NCBI GenBank assembly: GCA_023430045.1
Contig: JAEZCF010000002.1
Location: forward strand, 1 to 58,314
Reading direction: 5' to 3'
DNA from: Pseudomonadota bacterium
GTDB lineage: Bacteria > Pseudomonadota > Gammaproteobacteria > Xanthomonadales > Xanthomonadaceae
Length of the DNA stretch: 58,314 nucleotides
The position numbers and the translations under genes are program-made. The notes beneath the pieces are model-generated. The model searched no databases. It was not told the DNA's origin and saw only the letters and a list, made by a program, of their open reading frames with translations. Of the stretch, positions 9,926 through 18,981 are shown piece by piece. Positions within the stretch are counted from its first letter, which is position 1, and each line of letters opens with the position of its first letter.

Positions 9926-10189
9926 GGGCATCCAAGCAGCGCACCTCCCCGTTCGATCGGGGTCCAGCGGCACCCGATCTGGATGTGCCACTGTCGGGCT
10001 GTCCTCTCTGCCCTCGCCGGCCTGCAGCGATACCGGCCTGAAGAAGGAACGGCATGAAGAACGGAGGGGACCGGGGCCGATGACGGCTGGACTGACATCT
10101 ACCGCATGGCCGTGCAGACCTACGAAGGCGACACGGTTGCGAAGATACCGGGGCCCCGGCGTCAGGACCCAATACGGACGCGTGGATAG
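9926..10189 (+). other. Intergenic stretch with a possible gene scar
   Basis: The gap holds no complete gene. From 10058 to the TAG at 10187-10189 there is a 43-codon open stretch without a start codon that reads like real protein (DDGWTDIYRMAVQTYEGDTV), preceded in frame by a stop. It could be the tail of a decayed gene of the accessory patch. Its TAG abuts the GTAG head of a repeat at 10190. Confidence 0.3.
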
Positions 10190-10245
10190 GTAGAGCCGAC
10201 CGTTGGTCAGCTGCCGCGGAAACGGCCGACCAACGGTTGGCTCCA
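10190..10245. repeat. SMAG/REP-type inverted repeat pair
   Basis: A GTAG-headed palindrome (GTAGAGCCGACCGTTGGTC type, 10190-10212) faces an inverted copy ending CTCCAC (10225-10245), separated by 12 bp. It lies beyond the 3' end of the minus-strand EAL gene and could terminate or stabilise convergent transcripts. Confidence 0.75.
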
Positions 10246-10291
10246 CTGCGGACCGTCCGCGTCCGGCCAATGGGCCGCGGGTCGCGCGCGC

Positions 10292-13108
10292 TCAGACGGC
10301 GTGGCTCAGCGCGACCACCGCCTCCAGCGGTGCGATACGCGTGTCGCCGGCCTTCAACCACTGCGCCAGATCGCGCGGCGCCAGCGGGCGCGAGTACAGG
10401 TAGCCCTGGATCTCATCGCAGCCCTGGCGGCGCAGCATCGCCTCCTCCTGCTCGGTCTCCACGCCTTCGGCGACGACCTTCATGCCCAGCGCGTGGCCTA
10501 GGTGCACGATCGCCTGGGTGACCTCAGCGGTGCCGGCATCGTGCAGCATGCCCTGGACGAAACTGCGGTCGATCTTCAGGCGCCCCACCGGGAAGCGGTT
10601 GAGGTAGTGCAGGTTCGAGAAGCCGGTACCGAAGTCGTCGACCGCCAGCGGCACGCCGTGGCGTTCGAGCACCTCGAAGCAGTGCCGCAGCACGTCGGTG
10701 TCACGGATCAGGGCGGACTCGGTCAGCTCCAGCTCCAGGCGCTGCGGCGGCCAGCCGTGGGCATGGCAGATGTCGATCACGCGTTCGGCGAACCCGCGGT
10801 CGCGCAGCTGTACGGCCGACACGTTGACCGCCACGCGGTCGAACTGCAGGCCGGCGGCGTCCCACGCGGCGGCCTGGCGGCAGGCCTCGGCCAGCACCCA
10901 GTCACCGATCCGCACGATCTCGCCGCACTTCTCGGCAATTGGAATGAACTCGGCCGGGCTGCAGTAGCCGATGCCGGGCCGATGCCAGCGCAGCAAGGCC
11001 TCGATGGCTGGCGGCTGGTCGTTCTCGGCATGCAGCAGCGGCTGGTAGGCCAGGGTGAATTCTTCGCGCTCGATCGCGCCGAGCAGTGCGTGCTCGATCT
11101 CCAGCTTGCGCTGGATCTTGGCCAGGGCGTCCTGGCTGTAATACTGGTAGGTGTTGCGCCCGGCTTCCTTGGCCGCGTACATGGCGGCATCGGCGGCGCG
11201 CAGCAGCGATTCGAAATCCTGGCGACTCTCATCGAGCATCGCGATACCGACGCTGGCGCCGACTTTCAGCGTGCTCTCGCCGCGGTGCAGCGGCTCGGCC
11301 AGCGAGGCGATCAGTTTGCGCGCGACATGGCCGGCATCTTCCGGCGCGGCCAGGTCGCGCAGCACGACGATGAACTCGTCGCCGCTGAAGCGGCCGAACA
11401 GGTCGTTGTTGCGCAGGCTCTGGTGCAGGCGCGAGGCAGCCGCCTTGAGCAGCGCATCGCCGGTGGCGTGGCCGAAGGTGTCGTTGATGGTCTTGAAGCC
11501 GTCCAGGTCGATGAACAGCATCGCCAGCGGGCTGCCGCGATCGCGCGCCACCTCGATGGCATCGGCGGTCTGCTCGCGCAGCAGCATCCGGTTGGGCAGG
11601 CCGGTGAGCAGGTCGTAATGGGCCAGCAGTTCGATGCGCTCGTTGGCTTCGCGCTCACGGGTGATGTCACGGAACAGCACCACGAACCGCGTCGGCAGGC
11701 CATCGCGGCGGTCCAGCTCGATCAGCACCTGGACCCAGATGCGCAGTCCGGACTGCCGGTAGAAGCACAGGTCCAGCTGCTCGGGCAGGCCACCCTCGGC
11801 GATCCGCACCAGCGCCGCCTCGAACGCATCGCGCGAATCCTGGGTGTACAGGCTCAGGGCCTGGTCAAGGCTGATCGGCTCCTTGCGCAGCCCGTGGATG
11901 CGGTAGCACTCCTCGGTCCACTGCATGTGGCGGGTGCCCACCTCGATCTCGCAGCCGCCGATACGACCCAGGGCCGAGACGCGGTTGAGCAGCTCGGTAC
12001 GCCAGCGGATCAGCGCATCGGTCTGGTGTTGTTCGGTAATGTTCTGGACCTGGCCCAGCAGGCGCTGGATGCGACCGTCCGGCCCGATCAGCGGCTGCAT
12101 CCACACGCGCAGGTGCAGCGCGCCGTTGTCGCGGATCAGCTCCAGCTCCAGCGTGGTGGCCGCACCGTCGCGCCACATCCGGCGCCAGGCATGGCGCAAC
12201 CGGCCGCGCGACTGCGGTTCGAGCTGACGCAGCCAATGGCGGCGACCGTGCGGCGGTGTTTCGCCGGTGCCCAGCAGCACGCGGAACTCGGGCGACCACC
12301 AGAACCGGCGTGCCTCCGGATCCCAGGACCAGCTGCCCATGCTGGCGATGCGCTGGGCTTCGCGCAGCTGCACCTGCTGCTCGCGCAGCTGGACTTCCAT
12401 CTGCTTATGGGCCTGGATGTCGGTATGGGTGCCGACCATGCGCAGCGGCTGGCCATCGGCCGTGCGGGTGACCACCCGGCCCCGATCCAGCACCCAGCGC
12501 CACTCACCATCGGGGTGCCGGGCGCGGAACTGGGCCGTATAGGCCTCGCTCTCGCCGCGCAGGTGCGCATCCATCGCCAGCCGCACCGCCGGCTGGTCGT
12601 CCGGGTGGACGTTCTCCAGCAGCGCGCTCACGCCCTCGGCATGGCTGTGGGAGTCCTCGATGGGCTGACCATCCCAACGCCGCGAGCGGCGCACGCTGTC
12701 GCTGGGCACGTCCCAGTCCCACAGCCCGTGCCCGGCATGATCGAGGGCGACCTCCCAACGGCTGCCGGCATAGGCGGCGACCGGCTCGGGCACGCTCAGG
12801 GTGAAGGCCAGCAGATGCCCATCCGGATCGTGCACGGCGCGCATCCAGCCATCGAAGCGGCCACCGGGCCCACCGGGCAGCTGGCAGGGCACCAGCCCGC
12901 CGTCCGCGGCGAGCAGGCGCAGATCTTCCAGTACCTCGCCGTACGCGGCGACGGTTGCCGGCAGGCCGTGCTCGCGCGCGGCCGGGTTGGCGGCGATCGG
13001 ACGACCGGCACGGTCGAGGATCACCAGCGCCGAGGCCAGTGGGTGCTGCAGCAGACTCGCGATAATGCCTTGGTCCACGCCCTGTAACTCCGAAAACGCA
13101 CCCGACAA
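10292..13108 (-). CDS. PAS-GGDEF-EAL cyclic-di-GMP phosphodiesterase/cyclase
   Basis: This encodes 938 aa and is cytosolic, with no membrane segment. Several PAS/PAC-like sensor domains fill residues ~1-500 (for example HPDGEWRWVLDRGR and the RMVGTHTDIQ and GQVQNITEQ exit motifs). A GGDEF domain follows with the signature RFSGDEF near residue 577, where the first Gly is Ser, a variant seen in both active and inactive cyclases. The EAL domain looks intact: IEALLRWH near residue 702, NVSAVQL, ELTES, DDFGTGFSNL, LKIDRSF and VAEGVET. The most likely net activity is c-di-GMP hydrolysis, gated by the PAS region. It is divergent from the histidine kinase at 13229 and close to the flagellar locus, which fits a role in motility control. 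Confidence 0.93.
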   Translation of the reverse strand: MSGAFSELQGVDQGIIASLLQHPLASALVILDRAGRPIAANPAAREHGLPATVAAYGEVLEDLRLLAADGGLVPCQLPGGPGGRFDGWMRAVHDPDGHLLAFTLSVPEPVAAYAGSRWEVALDHAGHGLWDWDVPSDSVRRSRRWDGQPIEDSHSHAEGVSALLENVHPDDQPAVRLAMDAHLRGESEAYTAQFRARHPDGEWRWVLDRGRVVTRTADGQPLRMVGTHTDIQAHKQMEVQLREQQVQLREAQRIASMGSWSWDPEARRFWWSPEFRVLLGTGETPPHGRRHWLRQLEPQSRGRLRHAWRRMWRDGAATTLELELIRDNGALHLRVWMQPLIGPDGRIQRLLGQVQNITEQHQTDALIRWRTELLNRVSALGRIGGCEIEVGTRHMQWTEECYRIHGLRKEPISLDQALSLYTQDSRDAFEAALVRIAEGGLPEQLDLCFYRQSGLRIWVQVLIELDRRDGLPTRFVVLFRDITREREANERIELLAHYDLLTGLPNRMLLREQTADAIEVARDRGSPLAMLFIDLDGFKTINDTFGHATGDALLKAAASRLHQSLRNNDLFGRFSGDEFIVVLRDLAAPEDAGHVARKLIASLAEPLHRGESTLKVGASVGIAMLDESRQDFESLLRAADAAMYAAKEAGRNTYQYYSQDALAKIQRKLEIEHALLGAIEREEFTLAYQPLLHAENDQPPAIEALLRWHRPGIGYCSPAEFIPIAEKCGEIVRIGDWVLAEACRQAAAWDAAGLQFDRVAVNVSAVQLRDRGFAERVIDICHAHGWPPQRLELELTESALIRDTDVLRHCFEVLERHGVPLAVDDFGTGFSNLHYLNRFPVGRLKIDRSFVQGMLHDAGTAEVTQAIVHLGHALGMKVVAEGVETEQEEAMLRRQGCDEIQGYLYSRPLAPRDLAQWLKAGDTRIAPLEAVVALSHAV

Positions 13109-13228
13109 CCGGGGAACGCAATCGTTAACGGCGGAGATTGCGGATTATTGAGTTCCCTGGCGACCTGCATCCTCACCCCGGGCAGGTAAGATGACGCTCG
13201 CTTTGTCCGACTGGCCCCGCCCTGCCCC

Positions 13229-15334
13229 ATGCCGACCCACCTGCCAGGCCCTTCCGCACCCGCTGCCGACACGCCCCTGGCCCGCGATCTGCGCCGCGAC
13301 CGCTGGCGCGTGGTCGTGGCCTACCTGGTGCTGGCCCTGGTGTGGATCCTGTGCAGCGATGCGGCGGTCAAGGTGGTGGCCGGCGACCTGCAGACCGCGG
13401 CGCAGTGGCAGACCATCAAGGGCACGTTCTTCGTGGTCGCCAGTGCGGCGCTGATCTATCTGCTGCTGCGGCCGCTGGCCCAGCACGTGCTGCACGCCCA
13501 TGCGCGGCTGGAGAGTTCGGAAACCCGTCATCGGCAGATGTTCGAAGGCAATCCCGGCCCCATCCTGGTCTACGACCTGGAATCGCTGGCGATCCTGGAC
13601 GTCAATCCGGCGGCGGCGGGCTTCTTCGGCTACAGCCGGGAAGCCTTCACCGCGATGCCGATCACGGCGCTGTGGCCGCCCGGTCACGAGGCCCTGCTCG
13701 AAGCCAAGCTGGACCACATCCGCGCCAACCCCGAGCAGCTGTGCGTGATCACCGCCGATCTGCGCCTGAGTGATGGCAGCACCCGGCGCATGGAGATGCG
13801 CAGCAATTTCATCGATTACGGTGGCCGCCGTGCGCGACTGCTGATCGCGATCGACCGTACCCGCGAAGACCAGGCCCTGCTGCGCCGCGACCAGGCATTG
13901 GCCCGCGTGGAGGAAGCGCACGAGATGGCGCGCATCGGCGCGTGGGAGATCGACCCGGCCACCGGGCTGGGCCGCTACGCCAACCAGGTCTACCGCCTGC
14001 TGGGGCGACGTGCGCCGGAGGCCCGGCGCTGGCACCGTTTCGAGGAACTGCTGGTGCCCGCCGATCCGGCCACCGCGGCGCTCAGCGAACAGCTGTTGCA
14101 GGAAATGAGCTCGGGCGAACCGGTGCAGATCGATGTGCTGCTGCCGTTGCTGGCGATGGACGGGCGCGCCCTGATGGTGCACCTGCGCGCCGAGAGCGGC
14201 CAGGACGATGCCGGACGCCCTCGCGTTCTGGGCACCCTGCAGGACGTCACCGAGCGCGAGCAATCGCGGCGCCTGCTGCGTGAGCGCGAAGAGCAGTTCC
14301 GCGAGCTGGTGCGGGTGCTTCCCGATGGCGTGGTGATCCTGTCCGAAGAACACGTGCTGTACGCCAACGCCTGCGCCGCCACCCAGTTCGGGTATGGCCA
14401 CAACACCCTGCTCGGCGAGCCGCTGGCCGCGCTGGTGACCGCCGACGATCTGCCCCGTGTACGCGCCCAGCTGTTCGCCCAGCTGCCGCTGCACCATGGC
14501 GGGGCCGGCGAGGTGATCGGCATGCGCCGCTTCAACGGCCAGGCGTTCCAGGCCGGCCTGGCGGTCGGCGATGTGCGGTATGGCGGCCGCAACTGCAAAT
14601 TGCTGATCGTGCGCGACCTCAGTGAGCCCGAGCGCATCCGCGAGGCGCTGGAAACCAGCAACCGCGAGCTGCAGGCGATGGCCGGGCGGCTGTTCTCGCT
14701 GCAGGAAGACGAGCGCCGCGCCATCTCGCGCGATCTGCACGATGATATCGGCCAGGCGATCACCGCGATGAAACTGTCCGCGTATGCGGCCCAGGATGAG
14801 CAGGACGCCGCCCGCCGCGACGAGGACCTGGCCCAGATCATCCAACTGGCCGATGCGACCGTGGGCAAGCTGCGCGACATCTCGACCCTGCTGCGCCCGC
14901 CGCAGCTGGATGCACTCGGGCTGGAAGCGGCGCTGCGCTGGCAGGCCGGCGTGCTGTTCCGCTCGGCGGCGATCGAGCTGCTGCCCGATATCCAGACCCT
15001 GCCCCGGCGCCCGGCCGGCGACATCGAACAGGCCTGCTTCCGCATCGCCCAGGAAAGCCTGACCAACGTGCTGCGCCATGCGCGTGCGAGCCAGGTGAAC
15101 CTGCATCTGCGCGATGTGGACGACCACGGCCTGCACCTGCAGGTGCGCGACGACGGCGAGGGCTTCGACCCGGATGGCCCGCGCGGGCTGGGCCTGATCG
15201 TGATGCGCGAGCGCGCGCAGAGCGTGGGTGGCACATTACGCATTGAATCGGCGCATGGCGCCGGTACCCTGATCGACCTTTACCTGCCGTACCGCGCCAC
15301 CGGCGCGACGGCTCACGACGCACTGGAACACTGA
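13229..15334 (+). CDS. Membrane PAS sensor histidine kinase (HisKA_3 type; RavS-like)
   Basis: This encodes 701 aa. Two transmembrane segments (about residues 27-46 and 65-82) flank a short periplasmic loop. Three PAS-like domains cover roughly residues 90-475. The dimerisation/phosphoacceptor region is of the NarX/DesK type with RDLHDDIGQ, His near residue 503. The ATPase domain has RIAQESLTNVLRHA and DDGEGFDPDG, plus a glycine-rich G2 box GLGLIVMRERA. It ends 4 bp before the GGDEF-EAL-REC gene. This pairing, next to flagellar genes, mirrors ravS-ravR of Xanthomonas campestris. I infer it phosphorylates the downstream regulator; orthology is by context and architecture. Confidence 0.9.
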   Translation: MPTHLPGPSAPAADTPLARDLRRDRWRVVVAYLVLALVWILCSDAAVKVVAGDLQTAAQWQTIKGTFFVVASAALIYLLLRPLAQHVLHAHARLESSETRHRQMFEGNPGPILVYDLESLAILDVNPAAAGFFGYSREAFTAMPITALWPPGHEALLEAKLDHIRANPEQLCVITADLRLSDGSTRRMEMRSNFIDYGGRRARLLIAIDRTREDQALLRRDQALARVEEAHEMARIGAWEIDPATGLGRYANQVYRLLGRRAPEARRWHRFEELLVPADPATAALSEQLLQEMSSGEPVQIDVLLPLLAMDGRALMVHLRAESGQDDAGRPRVLGTLQDVTEREQSRRLLREREEQFRELVRVLPDGVVILSEEHVLYANACAATQFGYGHNTLLGEPLAALVTADDLPRVRAQLFAQLPLHHGGAGEVIGMRRFNGQAFQAGLAVGDVRYGGRNCKLLIVRDLSEPERIREALETSNRELQAMAGRLFSLQEDERRAISRDLHDDIGQAITAMKLSAYAAQDEQDAARRDEDLAQIIQLADATVGKLRDISTLLRPPQLDALGLEAALRWQAGVLFRSAAIELLPDIQTLPRRPAGDIEQACFRIAQESLTNVLRHARASQVNLHLRDVDDHGLHLQVRDDGEGFDPDGPRGLGLIVMRERAQSVGGTLRIESAHGAGTLIDLYLPYRATGATAHDALEH

Positions 15335-15338
15335 GCTC

Positions 15339-17096
15339 ATGTGGAACCCTTCCCTGCCCCTGGTCAGCATCGAGGACGCCCCGGCCCGCCTGGGCGCGGG
15401 CAATCCCGAACTGCAGGCGATGGTGACCGAGGCCGCGTCCGGCGGCACGCCGCTGATGCTGATGCACGTGGACATCGACCACTTCGCCTCGGTCAACGAG
15501 AACATGAGTGCCGAAGTCGGCGACCAGGCCCTGGTGCTGGTCGCCCAGCGCCTGCAGCACCATCTGCGTGGCCGCGGCAAGCTGTGGCGCCACGGCAGCG
15601 ATGAATTCCTGCTGGCCGTGCCGCGCACCGCCGACATGCCACTGCCCGAAGACCTGGCCGAGGAAATCCGCCAGCAACTCGAGCTGCCGCTGTCGGTGCT
15701 GCCCTACACTCTGTTCATGACCGGCAAGCTGGGCGTGAGCCTGTGCCCGGAACACGCCACCGGTGTCTCGCGCCTGCTCGACCACGCCGAAGATGCGCTG
15801 TACCAGGCCGCACGCGAAGGCGGCAACGCGGTGCGCATCCACGCCGTGGATACGCCCTCCAGCGCGCACAGCGAAAGCATCATCGCGCGCCAGATTGTCG
15901 ATGCGATCCCCAACGGCGAACTCAAGCTGCGTTACCAGCCGCTGGTCAGCGCACGCGACGGCCACGTGGTGGGGATGGAGGCACTGCTGCGCTGGCAGTC
16001 GCCCACCCTGGGGATGCTGGTGCCCGAGCGCTTCATGCGTACCGCCGAGCGGCTGGGCATCATCGTGCAGATCGGCACCTGGGTGCTGGAAGGCGCACTC
16101 AAACAGGCCAGGCTGTGGCGCGACCAGGGGTTTGATGACTTCACCATCGCGGTGAACGTCTCCACCCTGCAGCTGCTGCGCCCGAACTTCTTCGCCGAGG
16201 TGATGTCACTGATGCAGGCAGCCGGCGTCCCGGCGCAGATGCTGACGCTGGAGATCAACGAAAGCGCGCTGACCAACAACGTCAACTTCGTCCACGAGAC
16301 CCTGGTCAACCTGCGCAACGAAGGCATCAGCCTGAGCCTGGACAACTTCGGCACCGGCGATTCCAGCCTCAGCGCGCTGGTCCGCTATCCGGTGGACAAG
16401 CTCAAGATCGACCGCAGCTTCATCAAGAGCGCGCCCGCCGGCAATCGCGAGGCTGCCATCGCGCGCGCGATCATCGCCATGGGCCACCAGTTGGGCATGA
16501 CGGTGATCGCCAACGGCGTCGAGTCGCAGGCACAGCTGGGCTTCCTGCGCCGCAACGACTGCGATGTGTTCCAGGGGTATCTGTTCGGCGAGCCGATGTC
16601 GGCCGACGCGGCCGGGATGACCCTGCGCCGCCGTTACCTGCGCCCGGAGGCCTTCGCCGAGACACGCCCGGACCGCACGCTGCTGCTGCTCGACGACGAA
16701 GAGAACGTGCTGCGCTCGCTGGTGCGCCTGTTCCGCCGCGACGGCTACCGCATCCTGGCCGCCGGCAACGTGCGCGATGCGTTCGATCTGCTGGCCATCA
16801 ACGATGTGCAGGTGATCCTCTCCGACCAGCGCATGAGCGACATGAGCGGCACCGAGTTCCTCGGCCGGGTGAAGATGCTCTACCCCGACACGATCCGCCT
16901 GGTGTTGTCCGGCTACACGGACCTCAACACGGTGACCGACGCGATCAACCGCGGTGCGATCTACCGGTTCCTGACCAAGCCATGGAACGATGATGAGCTG
17001 CGCAAGCACATCCACCAGGCATTCCGCACGCACGAGGAACAGCGCCGGGCGAACACCGCACCGGCGCCAGCGTTGCCAGCGGTTGACGCGGATTGA
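15339..17096 (+). CDS. GGDEF-EAL-REC response regulator (RavR-like)
   Basis: This encodes 585 aa. The GGDEF domain (~residues 35-170) is degenerate, with HGSDEF at the signature. The EAL domain (~185-425) keeps MEALLRW near residue 212, but DDFGTG reads DNFGTG (near 334) and the AEGVE motif reads ANGVE (near 390), so metal-binding residues are changed. A C-terminal receiver domain (~445-560) has LLLLDDEENV, phospho-acceptor Asp near 501 (VILSDQRM) and the YRFLTKPW lysine loop. The domain order matches RavR of Xanthomonas, a c-di-GMP regulator of motility and virulence. Here catalysis by either output domain is doubtful. The start lies 4 bp after the kinase stop, consistent with co-transcription. 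Confidence 0.92.
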   Translation: MWNPSLPLVSIEDAPARLGAGNPELQAMVTEAASGGTPLMLMHVDIDHFASVNENMSAEVGDQALVLVAQRLQHHLRGRGKLWRHGSDEFLLAVPRTADMPLPEDLAEEIRQQLELPLSVLPYTLFMTGKLGVSLCPEHATGVSRLLDHAEDALYQAAREGGNAVRIHAVDTPSSAHSESIIARQIVDAIPNGELKLRYQPLVSARDGHVVGMEALLRWQSPTLGMLVPERFMRTAERLGIIVQIGTWVLEGALKQARLWRDQGFDDFTIAVNVSTLQLLRPNFFAEVMSLMQAAGVPAQMLTLEINESALTNNVNFVHETLVNLRNEGISLSLDNFGTGDSSLSALVRYPVDKLKIDRSFIKSAPAGNREAAIARAIIAMGHQLGMTVIANGVESQAQLGFLRRNDCDVFQGYLFGEPMSADAAGMTLRRRYLRPEAFAETRPDRTLLLLDDEENVLRSLVRLFRRDGYRILAAGNVRDAFDLLAINDVQVILSDQRMSDMSGTEFLGRVKMLYPDTIRLVLSGYTDLNTVTDAINRGAIYRFLTKPWNDDELRKHIHQAFRTHEEQRRANTAPAPALPAVDAD

Positions 17097-17100
17097 CGCG

Positions 17101-17223
17101 GTAGAGCCGCCCGTTGGTCGGCTCCAGGCGATCTCCGATGTCTGCGAGGAGCCGGCCAGCGGCCGGCACTACCCATGTCCGATCGTTGCGAGGAGCCGGC
17201 CAGCGGCCGGCATTACCCGTGTC
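17101..17223. repeat. SMAG elements: one GTAG palindrome plus a tandem direct repeat
   Basis: The first element is GTAGAGCCGCCCGTTGGTC-type (17101-17123). Two 37-bp near-identical copies follow at 17143-17179 and 17187-17223 (period 44), each with a GCCGGCCAGCGGCCGGC core and, on the minus strand, a GTAGTGCC or GTAATGCC head. They lie between convergent genes and can fold into strong hairpins in both transcripts. Confidence 0.8.
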
Positions 17224-17226
17224 TTA

Positions 17227-18465
17227 TCAGCGCGGCTGCTTGATCGGCAGCACCACGCGGAACTTCGAGCCCACGCCCGGGGTGCTCTCCAGATCGATGC
17301 GGCCGTGGTGCTTGTTGATGATGCTGTAGGAGATCGACAGGCCCAGCCCCGTACCGCTGCCAACTGGCTTGGTGGTGAAGAACGGATCGAAGATGCGCTG
17401 GCGAAGTTCCGGCGAGATGCCGCCGCCGGTATCCTCGAACTCCACCCAGACATGGTCGCCATCCACGCCACTGCGCACGGTGATGGTGCCGCGATCGGCG
17501 ATGGCATGGCCCGCGTTGAGCAGCAGGTTCATGTACACCTGGTTGAGCTCGGACGGCAGGCACTCCACCAGGGGAAGCTGGCCCAGCTCGCGGTGCAGCG
17601 TCACCTTGTACTTGAGTTCGTTCCAGATGATGTTGATGGTCGATTCGAGCCCGGCATGCAGGTCCACCAGCTTCCAGGATTCGTCGCGGCCGGAATATGA
17701 AAAGTCCTTGAGGTCGCGCACGATGCGGGTCACCCGTTCGATGCCTTCACGCGATTCGGCCATCAGCTGCGGCAGGTCGCGGCTGATGAAATCGATGTCC
17801 AGCCGATCACGGATGTCATCGATCTCCGGGATCAGCAGTTTGGGGTCCGGCGCGCGCAGGGCGCGCTCGTAGGCTTCGATCACCGTGAACAGGCTGCGCA
17901 GGTATTCCTGCAGGCTGCCAAGGTTGGAGTGCACGTAGCCGATGGGATTGTTGATTTCATGGGCCACGCCGGCAGCGAGCTGACCGATGGATGCCATCTT
18001 CTCCGACTGCAGCAGTTTTTCCTGGGCGCCGTTGAGGCGCAGATAGGCCTGCCGGAGCTCGGCGTGCCGCTGCTGCAGTTCGCGCTCGTATTCCTCCTGG
18101 CCTTCAATGCGGCGGAACAGGCCGAGGTAGTAAGCGGTTTGGGGATCGCGGTGATGGTAGACCTGGGCGGTCACCACCTCCTCCCCCATCAACAGGCTGC
18201 CGGCCCAGTGACCCTGCTGGCGCGCCGTTGCCAGGGCATCCGGTGGCAACAGGGCGCGCAGGCGCTGGGCGGCGGACGCATCGCTGGCATCCTCGCCCAG
18301 CAGCACGTCCACCGCCGGATTGGCCAGCAGCACGTTGTCGTCATCGGTGAACAGCAGCAGGCCTTCGCGCAGGGGCGCCAGCAGGGCCTGCAACACATGG
18401 GGGGGCGGGAGGAACGCAGCAGTGGCGGGCACGGCGGAATCGACGGTTGTGGAGGCAGCTTCCAC
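17227..18465 (-). CDS. Soluble PAS sensor histidine kinase (RavA-like)
   Basis: This encodes 412 aa with no membrane segment. An N-terminal PAS-like domain (about residues 20-115, LREGLLLFTDDDNVLLANP) is followed by a coiled coil. The HisKA box has GVAHEINNPIGY (His near residue 169). The HATPase_c domain has N box NQVYMNLLLNAGHA, G1 DTGGGI, F box DPFFTTKP and G2 GTGLGLSISYSI. It converges on the RavR-like gene and lies upstream of flgNMA. In Xanthomonas a third kinase gene, ravA, lies beside ravS and ravR, so this is the natural candidate. That equivalence is inference from context. Confidence 0.88.
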   Translation of the reverse strand: MEAASTTVDSAVPATAAFLPPPHVLQALLAPLREGLLLFTDDDNVLLANPAVDVLLGEDASDASAAQRLRALLPPDALATARQQGHWAGSLLMGEEVVTAQVYHHRDPQTAYYLGLFRRIEGQEEYERELQQRHAELRQAYLRLNGAQEKLLQSEKMASIGQLAAGVAHEINNPIGYVHSNLGSLQEYLRSLFTVIEAYERALRAPDPKLLIPEIDDIRDRLDIDFISRDLPQLMAESREGIERVTRIVRDLKDFSYSGRDESWKLVDLHAGLESTINIIWNELKYKVTLHRELGQLPLVECLPSELNQVYMNLLLNAGHAIADRGTITVRSGVDGDHVWVEFEDTGGGISPELRQRIFDPFFTTKPVGSGTGLGLSISYSIINKHHGRIDLESTPGVGSKFRVVLPIKQPR

Positions 18466-18508
18466 TATACGTGTGGGTGACTACGGGTGGTGGTCACGAA
18501 TGCATGCC

Positions 18509-18616
18509 AGCCGACCATGGGTCGGCTCTACCGGGCTGCGGTTTGGTGGGTGACGACAGTGGATCGTCACCGATGCCGTGGTGCGGGATTGGTGGGTGAC
18601 GACCGCTGGTCGTCAC
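18509..18616. repeat. SMAG palindrome plus two copies of a GTGACGAC-type hairpin
   Basis: An inverted SMAG copy (AGCCGACCATGGGTCGGCT, ending CTAC) lies at 18509-18531. A different hairpin family follows: GGTGGGTGACGAC...GTCAC at 18546-18570 and again at 18591-18616, with loops AGTGGAT and CGCTGGT. They sit between the kinase start and the flgN stop on the minus strand. Confidence 0.7.
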
Positions 18617-18645
18617 GGTGCAGTCGTCACCGGCGCATGCCGCGC

Positions 18646-18981
18646 TCAGGCGACGGCGAGCGGCCGGTTTGCCTTGATCTGCTGCGACTGCCCCTTGGCA
18701 TCATAGGCCGGAGCGTCTTCGCTGCGGCCCAGCTGGCGCAGGGTCCAGTTGACCTCACGACGGCGCCGGGACAGCAGCACGCCATTGGCGCGATTGCGCT
18801 CGGCCAGTACCTGCAGCTGATCGAACTGCCCGTAAGGCGGCGCGCGATCGAGCGTGCGCAACGCCTCCAGCTTGGCACTGGTGGCGCGGATCAGCGCCTG
18901 CACATCATGGCCGATCAGCGCATCGCGCTCGGCGTCCAGCGCGTCGCTCAACTGCTGCAGTGGGCTCATGGGTACGCTCAT
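18646..18981 (-). CDS. flgN: Flagellar export chaperone FlgN
   Basis: This encodes 111 aa, helical, with no signal peptide. FlgN escorts FlgK and FlgL to the export gate. It carries a typical N-terminal helix (LQQLSDALDAERDALIGHD) and a C-terminal basic helix. Identification rests on length, helical character and its place directly after flgM, where it overlaps by ATGA. A second in-frame ATG at 18969 could also be used. Confidence 0.9.
   Translation of the reverse strand: MSVPMSPLQQLSDALDAERDALIGHDVQALIRATSAKLEALRTLDRAPPYGQFDQLQVLAERNRANGVLLSRRRREVNWTLRQLGRSEDAPAYDAKGQSQQIKANRPLAVA

Noticed and set aside
10502..13087. An 861-codon open frame on the plus strand
   Set aside because: It is antisense to the PAS-GGDEF-EAL gene; the His/Gln/Leu-rich product is typical of an antisense shadow.
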